Below are positions 17,555 to 25,731 of a DNA stretch of 38,273 nt, piece after piece (the stretch's first letter is position 1; the number at the start of each line of letters is the position of its first letter). This stretch comes from Methylobacter sp. (GTDB taxonomy: Bacteria > Pseudomonadota > Gammaproteobacteria > Methylococcales > Methylomonadaceae): contig SCPZ01000114.1 in assembly GCA_004299305.1 (NCBI GenBank), positions 1 to 38,273 of the forward strand, in the 5' to 3' direction. Below the pieces are notes generated by a model, which was not told the DNA's origin, searched no databases, and worked only from the letters and a program-made list of their open reading frames with translations. The position numbers and the translations under genes are program-made.

Positions 17555-17689
17555 ATGAGAATTCAAGCTCCAACACAGAAGAAAAAAGAATTTAAAGCTT
17601 TTGTGACGCCAAAAATAAAGAGCTTTAAAGCGCTAAATAGCCCGGAAGCGTGGCTAGCGTTACTTAAATTGTTTGCACCCGGCTCTTGA
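17555..17689 (+). CDS. Small ORF of unknown significance
   Basis: 44 codons (MRIQAPTQKKKEFKAFVTPK and so on), lysine-rich at the start, ending KLFAPGS. An upstream GGTGAACCGACAA gives a marginal ribosome-binding site. No family recognised. It could be a remnant of a mobile gene. Confidence 0.25.
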   Translation: MRIQAPTQKKKEFKAFVTPKIKSFKALNSPEAWLALLKLFAPGS

Positions 17690-17963
17690 GAGCCCTACCT
17701 AAAATCCTCCAACAGACCACGATGAGCTTTCTACGGCCCTGATTATGTGTTGTCACCGACAATCAGCCGGAATACACACTATTTTTTAGCAACTCTGGTA
17801 TCCTAGACCTTGCTCTTTGGCACACCTCCCGTCCAAACGGAATTTCAAGGTGGCCCCCGCGAGTGCCTTTTCGGCTTGTATGCCTCTTCTTGCGAAGTTT
17901 TGTGCCCGTTCGATCAGAACATTTTCCTGATGCACAACCCCTTCCCCATGAGAAGAAAACGCT

Positions 17964-18632
17964 ATGCCCAATTACCATGTCAAATACGAAACCGCTACTG
18001 TTGGCGGCACCGACTACTTGATCCGTTCCCTGTTAAACCTTCAGCAATATTCCGATCCCCACGGCGAAGCCGAACTCGTAGGCATTTCGCCCGCCAGCTG
18101 GTCGCTGTTCGGGCACATTTGGCCGTCAGCCCGGATACTTGCCGAGGCCATGCATACCTTTGATCTGGCCGGGAAACGCATCCTTGAAATCGGCGCAGGT
18201 CTCGCCCTGGCGAGTTTGGTCATCCATCGCCGGGCGGGAAATATGACCGTCAGCGATTGGCATCCCTTGAGCCAGGCTTTCCTGAAAGAAAACCTGCTGC
18301 TAAACAAGCTGGGACCGATGAAATACCAAACCGGCAACTGGGAGGGCAGCAACCCCGACCTGGGCCAGTTCGACCTGATCATCGGCAGCGATGTGCTTTA
18401 TGAGCGACAACAGCCCGGCCAGCTTGCCGGGTTCATTGATCGTCATGCTGCGCCGTCCGCCCAAATCATTATTGTTGATCCCGATCGCGGCAACCGTGTC
18501 GGTTTCTGCCGGGAAATGACCTGCCTGGGTTATGGCTACACGACTCGACGCGCCAACCGTTTCATCGAAAACGGCGACCCGTTTAAAGGACGTTTCCTGA
18601 CCTTTACCCGTCCACCGGCGTTGGTGCCCTGA
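17964..18632 (+). CDS. Class I SAM-dependent methyltransferase (lysine-methyltransferase-like)
   Basis: The 222-residue protein has a SAM-binding motif I (ILEIGAGLALASLVI, about residues 73-87), the post-I region TVSDWHPLS and motif IV-like DLIIGSDVLYERQ (about 134-146). The GIWPSA-type segment before motif I (FGHIWPSARILAEA) and SDVLYE resemble the METTL/FAM86 group that methylates protein lysine or histidine. The substrate is unknown. The TPMT-type gene downstream overlaps it by one base (TGATG). Confidence 0.8.
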   Translation: MPNYHVKYETATVGGTDYLIRSLLNLQQYSDPHGEAELVGISPASWSLFGHIWPSARILAEAMHTFDLAGKRILEIGAGLALASLVIHRRAGNMTVSDWHPLSQAFLKENLLLNKLGPMKYQTGNWEGSNPDLGQFDLIIGSDVLYERQQPGQLAGFIDRHAAPSAQIIIVDPDRGNRVGFCREMTCLGYGYTTRRANRFIENGDPFKGRFLTFTRPPALVP

Positions 18633-19303
18633 TGACCGGACGCGACAACGTCCTTTGGTTGCAATGCTGGCGCGATAGGCAAACCGGTTTTCACCAGAAA
18701 GCGGTAAACCAACTTCTTGCCAAGTTTTGGCCCAACCTCGCACTGGCTCGAGGAAGCCGCGTGTTCGTACCCCTCTGCGGCAAGAGCCTGGACATGATAT
18801 GGCTTGCCAATCAAGGGCATGAAGTTATCGGCGTTGAGTTGAGTCCGATTGCGGTTCGGGCCTTTTTCAGGGAGAACAACTTGCGGCCTAGCCGACGGCA
18901 GGTTGGCAAGTTCACTCTATGGAAACATGACAGACTCAGTATTCTCTGTGGCGATTATTTCTCACTGAGCGAACACGACCTGGGACAAATCGATACGGTT
19001 TACGACCGGGCAGCGCTCACCGCACTGCCGGAAGATCTTCGCCAGCGCTATGTCGCCCACTTGAAACTGATTGTGCAGGAAACCACCAATATTTTTCTGC
19101 TAACCACTGAGGATGCGGAAGAAAACCAGACTCCAAGCCAAGTCCTTGGCGTTGCCGAAGAGATCAAAACACTGTACTCGGAGGATTTCAAAATCGATTT
19201 GGCTCATGTTGAAAGCGTGTTCGAGGTCGATCCGACATCGCAAAATAAGCTCGCAGAGCGTACCGAGTACAAGGTCTACCGACTTTCCACTCGATCGGGG
19301 TAG
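18632..19303 (+). CDS. tpm: Thiopurine S-methyltransferase family protein
   Basis: The 223-residue protein has the bacterial TPMT pattern: WLQCWRDRQTGFHQKAVNQL at the N-terminus, SAM motif VFVPLCGKSLDMIWLANQGH, VIGVELSPIAVRAFF, then DTVYDRAALTALPEDLRQRY. Bacterial TPMT methylates thiol, selenium or tellurium compounds, giving tellurite or selenite tolerance in some species. The ATG overlaps the upstream stop (TGATG), so it is translationally coupled to the methyltransferase at 17964. Confidence 0.9.
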   Translation: MTGRDNVLWLQCWRDRQTGFHQKAVNQLLAKFWPNLALARGSRVFVPLCGKSLDMIWLANQGHEVIGVELSPIAVRAFFRENNLRPSRRQVGKFTLWKHDRLSILCGDYFSLSEHDLGQIDTVYDRAALTALPEDLRQRYVAHLKLIVQETTNIFLLTTEDAEENQTPSQVLGVAEEIKTLYSEDFKIDLAHVESVFEVDPTSQNKLAERTEYKVYRLSTRSG

Positions 19304-19592
19304 CCTTATTTCGGCACTAATTCCGTCGCCCTAAAAAAAATCAGTCAGTCACGGATTTACACAGATAAACACTGATAAACCTAGAAAAATCATTTCGTCC
19401 ACGAAAACCAACAGTAGGCGCTTTAGGCGACACGAAAAGCACGAAAAATTTCAAAAGGTATCAAAGCGTAGGCCGTTACCCAAAGGGTAACGCAAAGAAT
19501 TGATGTAAGCCGTTGTAATCTGTGAATATCCGCGTTCATCCGTGGCTCAATTGCATTTTTTATGGGTCATCAATATGCCCCCAAAACCCCGT
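19304..19592. other. Intergenic region with degenerate repeats
   Basis: It holds the perfect palindrome CGTTACCC-AAA-GGGTAACG (19474-19492) and a CACGGATTTACACAGATAAA stretch related to the sequence at the right edge of the window (about 38247-38268, complement). No gene is seen. Confidence 0.5.
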
Positions 19593-19976
19593 TCAAAACC
19601 AGCCAAGACGCTTGCAAGCGCCATACACAAGATACCCGCCAAGAACGCAGACAAAGAGACCGAAAATAAGACGAAGCTGCGGCCCCTGCATTTGGTTGGC
19701 AAAATAGGCGCCAATCCATGAGCCTAGGAACATAGTTGCGGCCAAAATGACAGCCGCCTTCACATTTACATTTCCGTGCCGGTAATATTCGAATGCCGCC
19801 GCAAGACCGACGGGCGGGAGCAGCAACGCAAGCGTGGTTCCGGTTGCCATGTGTTGAGAGAAACCGGCCCAATAAATAAGCGCCGGTACAATGATAATAC
19901 CTCCGCCAATGCCGAAGAAACCCGCAGCGATACCGCCGAAAACACCGATAATCACAAAGATGAGCCATAACGGCAT
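19593..19976 (-). CDS. Half-size TauE/SafE family membrane protein
   Basis: 127 residues, with hydrophobic segments over roughly 3-25, 45-62, 73-92 and 103-122, and the family motif GGIAAGFFGIGGGIIIVPAL near the start. Full TauE/SafE permeases have about 250 residues built from two such halves, so this is a single-half member that would have to dimerise. It may export sulfite or other organosulfur anions by family analogy. The neighbouring GGDEF gene ends 24 bases upstream in the same orientation. Confidence 0.85.
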   Translation of the reverse strand: MPLWLIFVIIGVFGGIAAGFFGIGGGIIIVPALIYWAGFSQHMATGTTLALLLPPVGLAAAFEYYRHGNVNVKAAVILAATMFLGSWIGAYFANQMQGPQLRLIFGLFVCVLGGYLVYGACKRLGWF

Positions 19977-20000
19977 TTGGCTTCTCCTTACATCCTGTCT

Positions 20001-21938
20001 TTAGGAACGACCAGCCTGTTTAGCCTGATACATACCTTGATCGGCTCGGTGAATCAGGGCATTGATTTCTGTTGCATCGTCAGGATAAAGACTGATGCCG
20101 ATGCTCGCGCCAATGGTGACAACTTGATCCTTAACCGTACAAGGTTGGCAAATCAAATCCTGCAACTTATCGACAACCCTTTGCGCGTTTTTAAGCGAGC
20201 TTATATCTTGCAGAACAATCAGGAACTCGTCGCCGGCAAGCCTGCCGACATAGTCGCACTCACGGATGGCTTGCTGGAGACGTTGCGCAACGGTCAGCAA
20301 CAGTATATCTCCCGATTCGTGTCCCAGACTGTCGTTAATCGCCTTAAAACCGTTTAAATCGAGAAACAGGATTGCCAGCTTGGTTTGTTGCCGCGCGGCA
20401 GTCGCCAGCGATTGTTTCAGCAGGTCGAGAATCAACGCCCGATTCGGCAGCGAAGTCAGGTTGTCGTAATGCGCGGCTTGTTCGAGCTGTTGCTCCAAAC
20501 GCTTTTTTTCCGTGATGTCACGCGCCATGCAAATGATGAAACTCGATTGATCGTGCTTGTCCTTGAAAGGCGCATTCAGCCATTCGCATAGAATTTCACT
20601 ACCGTCTTGTTTGATATTGATATTCTCGGAGTGGGTGACGGTGTGTTCTTTATGTACGCCAGCCAGGACTTTTTCCAATTCATGGCGATTTTCCGGCGGA
20701 ACAATTGTCGAAGCATTTTTGCCCAGGATGTCTTTAGCACGCCACAGAAAAGTTTTTTCAGCTTCGGCATTCCAGCTTTGAATGCGGTTTTTATCGTCCA
20801 ACACAATCAAACTCAGCGGTGCATGATCGAACATGGTGTTGAGTCTGGCTTCATTGATACGCGCCGTCCGATAGAAGCGGAACAGCATTACGGTTAATAC
20901 CGTTAATAACGACAGGCCTGCCGCCGCGTAATAAAGCTTGATCCTGAGTTTTTTCAGGTCGGTTGCCGAGTTGGGGAAATACAGCATCGCCTCGACATCA
21001 AAATGCTCCGGCAACAGTCCGAGCTGACGGTAGGTTTGGGCGATATGCTGCCAGCGACCGGCATTCATATAACCGGGATCGATCAGTTCCGGCTGCATTA
21101 AATCGTGCATTGCTTTCGCCTCAAACTGCAAATGCTCAATGCTGTGGCGTTGCGAATAGCGCTGGTAAATCAATTGCACGATTTCGTCGGGATTTTGCAT
21201 CGCATAGCGCCAACCGCGCAACGTAGCGTCTCTAAACGCCTTGACCTGTTGCGGGTGCTGTTCCAATTCGGATTCCAGCGTAAAAAAGTTATCGCCGTAA
21301 AAATCGATGCCGCTCATGCGCGGACTGAATTGGCTGTAAGCACGTCCCTGTTGCTTGAGCAGATAGAGTTCGTCGGTCACATAGGTCGACATCGCATCGG
21401 TTTTACCGGAGAGTAAATCGTTTAAATCGAAGCTGTGATGCTGTAGGTTGAAGGCTTTTTGGGTAAAGCCTTCCTGAAACAGATAGGCAAATAACTCCGC
21501 CGAGCTCGGTTCTATCATTACCTTGCGATCGATCAGTTTATGGATATTATCGATCCCCGAATCGGCCAGGACAACCAAGCTGAGCGGTGAATGCTGAAAA
21601 ATCACCCCCAGCACAACCACCGCATCGCCGCGATAACGGTTCAGGATCAGCTCGCTGGTGCCGACGCCGAACTGAGCGCGTCCGGCAATCACTTCCTGGG
21701 CGGGATCTACGCCGGGAGCCGCTTCGACAATGCTGACATCAAGCCCCGCGTCCCGGTAAAAGCCCTTCTCCTTGGCCGCGTAATAGCCTGCAAATTGAAA
21801 TTGATGTTTCCATTTCAATTGCAGGGTGACCGGCTCCAGCTCGACCGACCAAGCCGAATTGGCGCTAAATAGCAAACAAACTAACGGCAGGATTTTAATA
21901 AAGTATTTAGGCGATTGCCAAGAATAAATATACCCCAA
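20001..21938 (-). CDS. Membrane sensor diguanylate cyclase: NMT1/THI5-like periplasmic domain, PAS, GGDEF
   Basis: Domains in order: a signal-like segment (FIKILPLVCLLFSANSAWS), an NMT1/THI5-type substrate-binding domain (LQLKWKHQFQFAGYYAAKEK), a transmembrane helix (LSLLTVLTVMLFRF), a PAS domain, and a GGDEF domain with LAGDEF and an RECD I-site five residues before it. The AGDEF form is usually active. It should make c-di-GMP in response to a periplasmic ligand, perhaps a pyrimidine or thiamine precursor given the adjacent cytosine deaminase (inference). The open frame continues upstream to a TTG at 22100, but there is no ATG and the first ~55 codons come from a palindromic element. I used the TTG at 21938, which places the signal segment at the N-terminus; the native start may have been lost. 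Confidence 0.85.
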   Translation of the reverse strand: MGYIYSWQSPKYFIKILPLVCLLFSANSAWSVELEPVTLQLKWKHQFQFAGYYAAKEKGFYRDAGLDVSIVEAAPGVDPAQEVIAGRAQFGVGTSELILNRYRGDAVVVLGVIFQHSPLSLVVLADSGIDNIHKLIDRKVMIEPSSAELFAYLFQEGFTQKAFNLQHHSFDLNDLLSGKTDAMSTYVTDELYLLKQQGRAYSQFSPRMSGIDFYGDNFFTLESELEQHPQQVKAFRDATLRGWRYAMQNPDEIVQLIYQRYSQRHSIEHLQFEAKAMHDLMQPELIDPGYMNAGRWQHIAQTYRQLGLLPEHFDVEAMLYFPNSATDLKKLRIKLYYAAAGLSLLTVLTVMLFRFYRTARINEARLNTMFDHAPLSLIVLDDKNRIQSWNAEAEKTFLWRAKDILGKNASTIVPPENRHELEKVLAGVHKEHTVTHSENINIKQDGSEILCEWLNAPFKDKHDQSSFIICMARDITEKKRLEQQLEQAAHYDNLTSLPNRALILDLLKQSLATAARQQTKLAILFLDLNGFKAINDSLGHESGDILLLTVAQRLQQAIRECDYVGRLAGDEFLIVLQDISSLKNAQRVVDKLQDLICQPCTVKDQVVTIGASIGISLYPDDATEINALIHRADQGMYQAKQAGRS

Positions 21939-22070
21939 ATGACGCAGGATTTTTGTTCGTCTGCAAGGCGTAAAAATGGGCGCATAGCAAGCTATGCAAC
22001 CATTTTTACAACGCAGCAGACGGGCAAAAAGACCAGTCAGGTGGGTATATTTTTCGCAGGAAATCGCCTT
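21909..22070. repeat. Approximately 160-bp palindromic (MITE-like) element at the 5' end of the GGDEF gene
   Basis: Outer arms AGGCGATT and AATCGCCT, then TAAATATACCC/GGGTATATTT, CGTCTGC/GCAGACG and GTAAAAATGG/CCATTTTTAC pair around a central CGCATAGCAAGCTATGC. The right end abuts the deaminase stop codon and the left end enters the GGDEF coding frame. Degraded ends of the same family appear near 12405 and 13872. Confidence 0.8.
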
Positions 22071-22521
22071 AAGCACAATCACATTCGCCAATGTCTTCAA
22101 ACCAAAGCTGCGGCGATTGCTCGATAAAACGCTTCATCAACACGATACAATCGGCATCGTGCATTTCAATGACCTTTACCCCGGCGTCTTTGAGCCAATC
22201 CAAGTGGCCTTCGAAATTGAGCGATTCGCCGACCACCACCGTGCCGATATTAAATTGCCGGATTAAGCCTGAGCAATACCAACAGGGCGCCAAAGTCGTC
22301 ACCAGAATTTTGTCGCGATAATTAGTTTGGCGACCGGCTTTACGGAAGGCATCGGTTTCGCCGTGAACGGACGGATCGTTATCCTGCACCCTGCGATTGC
22401 GCCCGCGTCCGAGCAAATTGCCATGCGCGTCGAACAGCGCCGCACCGACCGGCACGCCGCCTTCATCAAAACCGGCTTGGGCCTCGGCAAACGCCACAGC
22501 CAACATATTTGTATAGTTCAT
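22069..22521 (-). CDS. Cytosine deaminase, yeast FCY1-like
   Basis: The 150-residue protein has the zinc deaminase set H53-G-E55 (VHGETDAF) and C80/C83 (APCWYC). Its end WFEDIGE and the VVGESLNF segment follow yeast cytosine deaminase closely, so it probably converts cytosine (and perhaps isocytosine or 5-fluorocytosine) to uracil. The bacterial CodA enzyme is unrelated. GGAGAATTCACG precedes the ATG. The downstream GGDEF gene on the same strand is separated only by the palindromic element, which suggests they once formed an operon. Confidence 0.88.
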   Translation of the reverse strand: MNYTNMLAVAFAEAQAGFDEGGVPVGAALFDAHGNLLGRGRNRRVQDNDPSVHGETDAFRKAGRQTNYRDKILVTTLAPCWYCSGLIRQFNIGTVVVGESLNFEGHLDWLKDAGVKVIEMHDADCIVLMKRFIEQSPQLWFEDIGECDCA

Positions 22522-22623
22522 CGTGAATTCTCCAGAGTGGATATATACTGCGAGCAGTCATGATTTGCGCTTTTTTGAATCCCCCTCGGCAACTACTTCC
22601 TGCGTCTCCTAGAGTGCCTACTG

Positions 22624-22753
22624 TTGGCTTAGCCATTAAACGGTCGTTTAGAGTTTTATGGCTAGATTAGCCTATTGAAAAATATATTGTAAGACCTTCC
22701 AGATTTTAAAAGCCTGGAAGGTCTAAATACCGGTCGGGGTCTGAATAGTTACC
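22624..22753. repeat. Long inverted repeat, left copy (contains family-A palindrome 22692-22724)
   Basis: From TTGGCTTAGCCATTAA to CTGAATAGTTACC this 130-bp block is the inverted, about 95% identical counterpart of 25118-25252, differing by a few substitutions and a four-base gap after the ATATATTGT segment. It contains a two-mismatch copy of the 33-bp palindrome. Confidence 0.88.
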
Positions 22754-22764
22754 CCTGTCTTAAG

Positions 22765-24507
22765 TTAAATAAACGTAGCTGTTGTCAACGATGTGATTAT
22801 TGAGCCGGTGACCTCAATCACAAAATCAGTAGCGGTAAAGGTATCGGTACGATCTAAATCGACAGCGAGAAATGCCCTTGTTGTCAGGTCGCCGCTACTA
22901 GCCGTTACTATTGCAGCATCAATACCTCCCGAACTATTTTTAAATCCTGTAGACGATGATAACAAGGCATTCATATTATCAACAAATGTAAGCTCGTTAA
23001 GCTCTCCCGCCAAAGGATTAGCGACAACTGCCGTCACCTTAACTTTTAAATTAATCCTGTCCTCGCTGCCATTATTCAGGCTTAAATCCCCGTATAAATC
23101 AACTCCCGCGATGGATGTTGTCGTACATGCCGTATCAGCGATGCCGACAAACTTTATAATGTCATTGCCGGCGCCGGTTGTTACGCTGTCCTGACCGGCG
23201 CCGCCTATGATGACATCATCGCCCTCGCCGCCATCGAGAAGGTCATTACCTAGTCCGCCATCCAGCGTATCATTGCCTAATACGCCGGTTAGACTGTCCT
23301 TACCCTCGCCGCCTGTCAGCTTGTTGTTTCTTAAATCACCCGTCAAAGCATCCTCGTAATGACTGCCAATCAAGTTCTCGAAAGCATAGATCGTATCATT
23401 ACCGGAACCGCCTGTGGTTTGTGGAGAAGCGTCGTCGAGCTTGACGGTAACGCCGCTAATTGCGCCAAATTGATAGGATAGCGTGTCTTCTCCAATATCG
23501 CCGTTTAAAATATTACTGCCGCTATTGGCATAAATTGTGTTGTTTAACGCATTACCGCTACCGTTAATATCCGCTGTACCTGTCAGGCGCAGTTCTTCGA
23601 CATTATTAACGCCCGTTCCATTTAAGCTAAAAGTAACGGTTGAATACACCATGTCCCTACCTGCGCCTTTTTCAAGGATCGTATCATTAGGATCATCGAC
23701 CATATAAATATCATTACCCGCTAAACCAACCAGGACATCTGCACCTGCGCCGCCATCCAGAACATTATCACTGCTGTTACCGGTCAGCTTATTAACTGCG
23801 CTATTGCCAATACCGACTAATGCGCCTGTGCGTAAAATTAAGTTCTCCAGGCCCGTAGCCAGCACATAGTCAATATTGCTGATCACCGTATCAATACCAC
23901 CGCTATCAGTAACTACATCACCCGCCGTAATCAAATAGGTGTCATTACCCCCTGCTCCGGTTAAGGTATCAATACCCATGCCGCCATCGAGTCTACTGCC
24001 GGTGCCGACTCCGGTCAGATTATCGTTAAAGTTAGAACCAATGACATTTTCGATATTTTTTAATACATCGGTCCCCGCTCCGCCTGTAGCCGTTTGCGCA
24101 GCCAAGTTAACTTTTACCGCCGACCAGGCTTTGGCATAAGAAACCGTATCAATGCCCTTCATACCGTCCATATAATCATCGAAATTAGTGCCTATCAACA
24201 TATTGCCAACAACCAGTGAATCATCATTAGTCGTCGCTTCTTTATTATCCCCAATAATTAATTTGCTGCTGTCTGCAAAGGTAAAATTAGCGCTAGTAAT
24301 TTTGCTTTGGGTAAAACCCCTTAAGGTGATAGTTTTTGCCCCGGCTTTTATTTCAAGACCGGCGCCGACGATGGTTAATGTAAGCTCGGAAGCGCTTATG
24401 GATGTATCATCAAAAATTAATTGATCGCTAGTTGAAAAAATTTCCGCCGTCGGAGGAGGCAGCGTGACGACAGCATCAGATAGTGAAGAATAGGTATAAG
24501 TGGTCAT
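22765..24507 (-). CDS. Secreted RTX (haemolysin-type calcium-binding repeat) protein
   Basis: The 580-residue acidic protein has no signal peptide. Calcium-binding nonapeptides are scattered from about residue 110 (GTNFDDYMDG) and concentrate at about 400-460 (GGEGKDSLTGVLGNDTLDGG, LGNDLLDGGEGDDVIIGG). The C-terminal end (FTATDFVIEVTGSIITSL) is the likely type I secretion signal. The N-terminal 100 residues are a beta-rich region without recognised motif. It forms a cassette with the downstream-oriented H-NS gene between the long inverted repeats. Function unknown; no exporter genes are nearby. Confidence 0.88.
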   Translation of the reverse strand: MTTYTYSSLSDAVVTLPPPTAEIFSTSDQLIFDDTSISASELTLTIVGAGLEIKAGAKTITLRGFTQSKITSANFTFADSSKLIIGDNKEATTNDDSLVVGNMLIGTNFDDYMDGMKGIDTVSYAKAWSAVKVNLAAQTATGGAGTDVLKNIENVIGSNFNDNLTGVGTGSRLDGGMGIDTLTGAGGNDTYLITAGDVVTDSGGIDTVISNIDYVLATGLENLILRTGALVGIGNSAVNKLTGNSSDNVLDGGAGADVLVGLAGNDIYMVDDPNDTILEKGAGRDMVYSTVTFSLNGTGVNNVEELRLTGTADINGSGNALNNTIYANSGSNILNGDIGEDTLSYQFGAISGVTVKLDDASPQTTGGSGNDTIYAFENLIGSHYEDALTGDLRNNKLTGGEGKDSLTGVLGNDTLDGGLGNDLLDGGEGDDVIIGGAGQDSVTTGAGNDIIKFVGIADTACTTTSIAGVDLYGDLSLNNGSEDRINLKVKVTAVVANPLAGELNELTFVDNMNALLSSSTGFKNSSGGIDAAIVTASSGDLTTRAFLAVDLDRTDTFTATDFVIEVTGSIITSLTTATFI

Positions 24508-24765
24508 AAGATTATTTTATTAAGATGAGAGTGGATACATTAAGATGTCAATTGCCCAAACTAATTCATGTCAGTAAAACTTTTCCATTCACCGATACAA
24601 ATAGTACGAGGGCATAAAGACTGACAATAAAGCTGTTTTCATGGCTTTTCGGACCCAGATTCTATAATAGCAACCGCAATTAGCAAAAAAACTGAGTATC
24701 TTTTTTTGAGAAAATGCCAAACCACCTACCGAAAAATCGTGCCCTCTTCCAGATAGAATAAAATT

Positions 24766-25080
24766 TTATACTTCGAACTCAGAACGCTCATGTCCGGCAC
24801 TCTGTAATTCCTGCATCCATTTTGGCGCAACCCCACGACCTGTCCATGTTTTATTGGGGTCATCGGGATGACGATATTTAATGGCAACTTTTATACCCTT
24901 GCGAACAGACATTTTGTCGGGCTCGTGAATCTCCACAATAACGCCAATAGAAGCGGCCAATTCTTTAATTTGTGCGATAACTTCTTTATGCTTCTGAGCC
25001 AGTTTGTTTTTTAATACTTTTCTTGCATTTTCAATAACTACTTGCAACTCATGTTCAGAAAGATCTTGATATTCGTTCAT
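24766..25080 (-). CDS. H-NS family nucleoid protein
   Basis: The 104-residue protein has a coiled-coil N-terminal half (about 5-50, ELQVVIENARKVLKNKLAQ) and the H-NS DNA-binding signature near 68-90: IKYRHPDDPNKTWTGRGVAP. The core TWTGRG and P-W match the AT-hook-like loop. Such proteins silence AT-rich, often foreign DNA; this one lies directly upstream of the RTX gene inside the same inverted-repeat cassette, so it may control that gene (inference). AAGGGTTAAAT precedes the ATG. Confidence 0.92.
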   Translation of the reverse strand: MNEYQDLSEHELQVVIENARKVLKNKLAQKHKEVIAQIKELAASIGVIVEIHEPDKMSVRKGIKVAIKYRHPDDPNKTWTGRGVAPKWMQELQSAGHERSEFEV

Positions 25081-25117
25081 ATTTAACCCTTAAAATAAAA
25101 AAAACGGTATGTTCATT

Positions 25118-25252
25118 GGTAACTATTCAGGCCCCGACCGTATTTAGACCTTCCAGGTTTTTAAAACCTGGAAGGTCTTAGCGTAACAATATATTTTTCA
25201 ATAGGCTAATCTAGCCATAAAACTCTAAACGACCGCTTAATGGCTAAGCCAA
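25118..25252. repeat. Long inverted repeat, right copy (contains family-A palindrome 25146-25178)
   Basis: This is the inverted counterpart of 22624-22753. It begins with GGTAACTATTCAG and ends with TTAATGGCTAAGCCAA. The 33-bp palindrome inside is identical to that at 4018-4050. Just outside (25266-25283) GGGGACTGAATACTTACG repeats the element's own inner edge imperfectly. Confidence 0.88.
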
Positions 25253-25731
25253 TCGTATGGAGCTAAGGGGACTGAATACTTACGTTCATTGTAGCATCAA
25301 TTAAAATCATAATTATATTGCCTTATATCAAGTATACATCATTATTATAAAACATGCTGTTTTCATCTCCTATACCCAGATAATAAATGCAATTGGAAGC
25401 ACATAATATGAACAATGCTTTCCTAAAAAATAATACACAACTACCATCGCTATATTATCAAAACCAGTCGTTCATATCATTATCCATTGTACAGATACCG
25501 AATATCTAAATTTAATTACACTATTCCCTATTTTCCGTATCGACCTACTACCTAATTTATATTGCCTATATTAAAACCATATTGACTCTATTTTAGATCA
25601 AAACATCTTAATCGCCTTTCTTGGCTAAATACCGCATATTTTAATCAGCGAATGCGTTAAATTTTGATAAGATATTTCTTAAAGAGCTCAGACAAAGACA
25701 AAATCCTTACAGAATAAATCGGACATTCATA
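25253..25731. other. AT-rich 480-bp region upstream of sucA
   Basis: No gene is visible. Very AT-rich, a likely site for the sucA promoter and an H-NS target. I cannot fix a -35/-10 pair with confidence; TTGACT at about 25579 has no good -10 partner. The sucA ATG has only a weak ribosome-binding site. Confidence 0.45.

Larger units (their letters stand above)
17022..17963. other. 940-bp region without a convincing gene
   Basis: Besides the GGAGTGCAAG palindrome at 17291-17334, it contains a hairpin GGTCGG/CCGACC (about 17433-17456) and a 44-codon ORF at 17555-17689. Longer frames across 17283-17546 and 17763-17978 look like frame shadows or repeat-derived. It may be an insertion graveyard. 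The methyltransferase promoter should lie near its right end. Confidence 0.5.
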
